Shown: in pieces, positions 63,000 to 64,000 of the stretch
Position numbering within the stretch: the stretch's first letter is position 1
Layout of the letters: each line of letters starts with the position of its first letter
NCBI GenBank assembly: GCA_040743155.1
Contig: JBFLJU010000001.1
Location: 62,001-126,000 of the forward strand
Direction of reading: 5' to 3'
Length of the DNA: 64,000 nucleotides
DNA from: Cycloclasticus sp.
Lineage (GTDB): Bacteria > Pseudomonadota > Gammaproteobacteria > Methylococcales > Cycloclasticaceae
The notes under the pieces: model-generated
Seen by the model: only the letters and a program-made list of their open reading frames with translations
Told to the model about the DNA's origin: nothing
Databases searched by the model: none
Position numbers and translations under genes: made by a program

Positions 63000-63614
63000 G
63001 GACTTTTCACGACTCTTCTTTAGTAGCTTAACTAGCAGAATAATAGCGACAAGAATAGCAAGCCCAATTGGCCATTGTTCTAACAGAGAGACGGGTACGA
63101 TTGAGATGGCGCTGCCAAATAATATACCAGGGAATAAATAGGCGGGCGCCCATAACATTGAGGCGATTAAATTAATGGGGATGTACTGTTTGAGCGGCAT
63201 GTCCAAAATGCCGGCAACCAACGGGATTACTGCTCGAATGGGACCTATAAAGCGTCCGATTAAAATACTGAAAATACCGTATTTTTCAAAAAAAAGATGC
63301 CCCTTAGTGAGTACTTCGGGATGCTTTTTAAACCACCCAACAGTATATATTTTTTCTTTGTAATGCCGACCTAAGAAAAAGCTCAAGCCATCACCAAGCG
63401 AGGCTCCTGCGGCAGCCCATATGATGCTGCTAGACATATCGAGCGTACCATTGCTGATCAGCGTGCCGATGGCGAACATGATGGCAACGCCGGGAACAAC
63501 AACGCCAATAATAGCGAGCGACTCGATCATTGCGACCAAGAAAATAATCGCGCCGGACCAAAGCGGGTAGTCAACGACCCATTGGGTAATTAAGTTGAGG
63601 AAGTCAGCAAACAT
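62985..63614 (-). CDS. DedA-family membrane protein
   Basis: A 209-residue membrane protein of the DedA/SNARE-associated family, whose members move undecaprenyl-phosphate or other lipid carriers. Signature segments: VVPGVAIMFAIGTL (about 38-51), the FLGRHYKEKIY region and FFEKYGIFSILIGRFIGPIRAVIPLVAG with the conserved Arg residues. About five hydrophobic segments are visible. It is 11 bases after the haemoglobin gene, so probably co-transcribed. Confidence 0.88.
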   Translation of the reverse strand: MFADFLNLITQWVVDYPLWSGAIIFLVAMIESLAIIGVVVPGVAIMFAIGTLISNGTLDMSSSIIWAAAGASLGDGLSFFLGRHYKEKIYTVGWFKKHPEVLTKGHLFFEKYGIFSILIGRFIGPIRAVIPLVAGILDMPLKQYIPINLIASMLWAPAYLFPGILFGSAISIVPVSLLEQWPIGLAILVAIILLVKLLKKSREKSSQNN

Positions 63615-63625
63615 TAACGTTGGTG

Positions 63626-64000
63626 TTATTTATTTTGATTGCGCATAAAATCTGCGGTATTGAAAAAGGCCTGCATTAATTCATCGTGCATGGGTTTTTC
63701 AATGTTCATTTTATTCAATGCGGTATCCATGCAGTGTAACCACTGATCGCGCTCTTTTGTGCCAACAGAAAAGGGTAAGTGACGTGCGCGTAAACGTGGG
63801 TGGCCGAATTTCTCAATATATAAAGAAGGGCCTCCAAGCCAGCCGCTTAAAAAGAGATAGAGTTTGTCTTCGGCTTCGCTAAGGTCTGGTGCATGCATGT
63901 CGCGTATTGTTTTTACCTCAGTAGTGCTGTCCATCGCTTCGTAAAAATAGTTAACCAGTTGGCGCACACCGACTTCACCGCCTAGCTTCTCATATTGGGT
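63626..64000 (-). CDS. Group II truncated haemoglobin (5' end missing)
   Basis: The minus strand is open to the window edge and gives 124 residues. The start TQYEKLGGEVGVRQLVNYFYEAMD matches the N-terminal A/B helices of group II truncated haemoglobins. Proximal His lies in KFGHPRLRARH, and the group II tryptophan in RDQWLHCM. Only a few N-terminal residues are missing. Such proteins bind oxygen or act on NO and peroxide. An internal GTG at 63967 is inside the conserved region, so it is not the start. Confidence 0.92.
   Translation of the reverse strand, partial: TQYEKLGGEVGVRQLVNYFYEAMDSTTEVKTIRDMHAPDLSEAEDKLYLFLSGWLGGPSLYIEKFGHPRLRARHLPFSVGTKERDQWLHCMDTALNKMNIEKPMHDELMQAFFNTADFMRNQNK

Overview
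The window looks like a chromosomal segment of a marine hydrocarbon- and aromatic-degrading gammaproteobacterium. Gene content (methylcitrate cycle, PQQ alcohol dehydrogenase, XylM-like and Rieske oxygenases, XylB-like alcohol dehydrogenases, extradiol dioxygenase, FadL-type porin) recalls Cycloclasticus and relatives; this assignment is inference, not a database result. Coding density is high, no gap exceeds 300 bases, and no rRNA, tRNA, CRISPR array, insertion sequence or phage gene was seen. No gene in the window looks like a DNA-binding transcription regulator, although several operator-like sites are present.

Layout. 1-8421 (minus): 2-methylcitrate cycle for propionyl-CoA (prpE, prpB, prpC, acnD, prpF; prpF runs off the left edge) led by a metallo-beta-lactamase-fold hydrolase, with an intrinsic terminator between prpC and acnD. 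8563-15062: a PQQ alcohol dehydrogenase carrying the lanthanide-type Asp, an acyl-CoA dehydrogenase, an acyl-CoA synthetase and an FMN 2-hydroxy-acid dehydrogenase. 15110-19442: a small zinc-ribbon protein, two tandem OmpA lipoproteins and a TonB-dependent receptor. 19720-28707: an aromatic catabolic block, with two near-identical benzyl-alcohol-type dehydrogenases bracketing a two-subunit Rieske oxygenase, a XylM/AlkB-like membrane hydroxylase, an extradiol dioxygenase and an ACMSD-like amidohydrolase, followed by a FadL/TodX-type channel. 28710-34270: thiE, thiD, metH and a glutaredoxin-like gene. 34319-47214: a compact MSHA-type type IV pilus locus (mshM, L, N, E, G, I, J, K-like, three pilin-like genes) and a PilZ gene. 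47363-49931: purU, a HIT protein and moaC (minus) divergent from moaD and moaE. 49948-54382: soluble pyrophosphatase divergent from a membrane ion-pumping pyrophosphatase, then lgt and thyA. 54530-64000: an Aer-like chemoreceptor under a perfect FNR/Anr box, folA, apaH, apaG, mpl, a LON-domain protein, a rhodanese, a GGDEF-EAL protein, a DedA protein and a truncated haemoglobin that runs off the right edge.

How the parts may work together. The left part could oxidise an alcohol to an acid, activate it with CoA and feed propionyl-CoA to the methylcitrate cycle. The aromatic block could take an alkyl-aromatic through methyl hydroxylation, alcohol oxidation, ring dihydroxylation, meta-cleavage and decarboxylation; the electron-transfer partners, aldehyde dehydrogenase and dihydrodiol dehydrogenase are not in the window. 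The most interesting non-coding signal is a recurring promoter module: a short dyad of the form AACATTTGTT placed 35-36 bases before a -10 hexamer. It occurs twice as a roughly 90-base direct repeat before the extradiol dioxygenase and once more before the first alcohol dehydrogenase, which suggests a shared, unlinked activator.
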